Below, piece after piece: positions 62,957-64,000 of a DNA stretch of 64,000 nt. Position 1 is the stretch's first letter; each line of letters begins with the position of its first letter. The notes below the pieces were generated by a model. The model did no database searches. It was not told where the DNA came from and saw only the letters and a list, made by a program, of their open reading frames with translations. Source of the DNA: Urechidicola croceus (lineage in GTDB: Bacteria; Bacteroidota; Bacteroidia; Flavobacteriales; Flavobacteriaceae); contig CAJIZG010000005.1 in NCBI GenBank assembly GCA_905181865.1, positions 350,705 to 414,704 on the forward strand, in the 5' to 3' direction. A program made the position numbers and the translations under genes.

Positions 62957-64000
62957 ATGATTTTTAAAAGAAACGCGTCATTACTTACTTCTCTTAAGTT
63001 GCCATGTGGAGCAGAAATAAAAAACAGAATTGCGAAGGCGGCAATGACGGAGCGAATGGCTGATAAGAACCATTTACCGAATAAAGATTTATGCAATTTG
63101 TATGGAAAGTGGTCAGATTCTGGAGCTGGCTTATTGATTTCTGGAAATATAATGGTCGATAAACGCTATAAGGAGGCTTCTGGAAATATTGTTATTGAAG
63201 ACGAAATCGGAATAGAAATAGTGTCAGAAATGACGAAAGCCGGAACAAGAAGTGGGAATCATTTTTGGGCTCAAATAAGTCATGCCGGAAGGCAATCTAC
63301 TATTTTTTCTACTTTTAAACCTATTGCGCCTTCCGCAATACATTTAAAAAAATTGATGCTTTTTGCAAAACCAAAAGCGATGACCCTTGAGCAGATTCAA
63401 GATGTGAAAAGACGATTTGTAACTACGGCACTAAATTGTAAAAAAGCGGGCTTTACAGGGGTTCAAATTCATGCGGCTCATGGTTATTTATTGAGTCAAT
63501 TTTTATCTCCAAAAACCAATGTGAGAGAAGATAATTATGGTGGCTCTATAGAGAGTAGATCTCGATTACTTGTCGAAATTCTTACTGAAATTCGTGTGGA
63601 AGTGGGGTCTGAATTTCCGATTTCTGTAAAGTTAAATTCTGCAGACTTTCAGCGAGGCGGATACGACGAAGAAGATGCTTTTTTTGTGATTGGTAAATTG
63701 GATAAAATGAAAATAGACTTGCTCGAAATTTCAGGAGGCACCTACGAAAACATTGTTTTTTTGACGAAAAGAAGTGAAAGGAGATCTACGAGAAAAAGAG
63801 AAGCCTATTTTATGGAATTTGCAGAAAAAATTAGAAAAATAACGACTATTCCATTAATGGTTACGGGAGGGTTTCGAACGCTCGATTTCTGTGAGCAAGT
63901 AATTCAAAAAGGTGAACTAGAAATGATCGGTTTTGCACGACCTTTTTTATTAAATGAGTCTTTTCCTGGTTGTTTTATAAATGGAGGAACTACAAAAATT
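62957..64000 (+). CDS. NADH:flavin oxidoreductase, OYE family (partial)
   Basis: Open to the right edge of the window for 348 codons. N terminus MIFKRNASLLTSLKLPCGAE, then FMN-barrel features AKAAMTERMADK, GLLISGNIMVD, HFWAQISHAGRQS, AAHGYLLSQFLSP and SGGTYENIV, with VTGGFRT and MIGFARPFLLN near the end. Old-yellow-enzyme-type ene reductase or dienoyl-CoA-type oxidoreductase. Directly after the MOSC gene, thus one operon. Confidence 0.93.
   Translation, partial: MIFKRNASLLTSLKLPCGAEIKNRIAKAAMTERMADKNHLPNKDLCNLYGKWSDSGAGLLISGNIMVDKRYKEASGNIVIEDEIGIEIVSEMTKAGTRSGNHFWAQISHAGRQSTIFSTFKPIAPSAIHLKKLMLFAKPKAMTLEQIQDVKRRFVTTALNCKKAGFTGVQIHAAHGYLLSQFLSPKTNVREDNYGGSIESRSRLLVEILTEIRVEVGSEFPISVKLNSADFQRGGYDEEDAFFVIGKLDKMKIDLLEISGGTYENIVFLTKRSERRSTRKREAYFMEFAEKIRKITTIPLMVTGGFRTLDFCEQVIQKGELEMIGFARPFLLNESFPGCFINGGTTKI

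Overview
The window is a low-GC bacterial chromosome segment that looks like a marine or environmental member of the Flavobacteriaceae (Bacteroidota). The evidence is the gene content and gene order: pyk, an IPExxxVDY-type protein, rnc, fabF and acpP in a row; sufABCD; a three-gene sdhCAB with a b-type anchor; a flavobacterial M23 peptidase next to a GH3-family protein; DUF4251, DUF5009 and DUF6341-type proteins; and -7 promoter boxes of the TAnnTTTG type. No rRNA, tRNA or CRISPR array was seen.

Layout. 1-2750: a frameshifted beta-helix lipoprotein gene cut by the window edge, a short ssb, and a heavily decayed IS1595-type transposase. 2845-9073: housekeeping genes (CBS protein, pyruvate kinase, RNase III, FabF, ACP, and divergently PurN and an RNase H). 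9078-24576: the SUF iron-sulfur locus, in which sufS is separated from sufDCBA by about 10.3 kb. The intervening block holds an ECF sigma factor and a membrane TPR protein, and divergently two paralogous lipoproteins, a PKD/outer-membrane-barrel protein, a large TPR-CHAT protease-like protein and a serine hydrolase. 24859-29455: thiL, a dead DUF4251 gene, an alpha/beta hydrolase, a stand-alone ACT-like protein and aspartate kinase. 29500-33100: a decay zone with an IS3-family element, a small derivative of the IS1595-type element, two tiny membrane proteins and a dead short-chain dehydrogenase. 33240-48561: photolyase, DoxX-like proteins, aminopeptidase P, succinate dehydrogenase, a membrane MutS-like ATPase, a transaminase/amidase pair, fatty-acid desaturase and acyltransferase, and a DUF5009 protein. 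48637-64000: pgi, envelope peptidases, Mrp/NifU iron-sulfur carriers, an alkyltransferase-like protein, trmB, a DMT transporter, yicC, gmk, nadD, a frameshifted GH43-like lipoprotein, an M23 peptidase, a GH3-family protein, a MOSC protein and an OYE-family oxidoreductase running off the right edge.

How the parts may work together. The most system-like block is 10506-20634. A cytoplasmic ECF sigma factor is co-transcribed with a single-pass TPR protein that could be its membrane regulator. Facing it are two lipoproteins whose upstream regions share a bipartite element (GGTAACAAA, then TATATAAGGRTGTAAAACAAA 23 bases downstream, start to start), a plausible target of that sigma factor. They are followed by a beta-barrel/PKD protein and a CHAT protein with the His/Cys dyad intact. 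This suggests an envelope-sensing regulon ending in a caspase-like protease. The assignment is inferred from gene context and the duplicated promoter only.

A second pattern is a dispersed element of about 85-90 bp found five times (near 14445, 26429 reverse, 47290, 57447, 62319). Four copies end at or a few bases before the start codon of the next gene. It may be a mobile leader or small-ORF family. It also argues that the DUF5009 gene starts at an ATA triplet.
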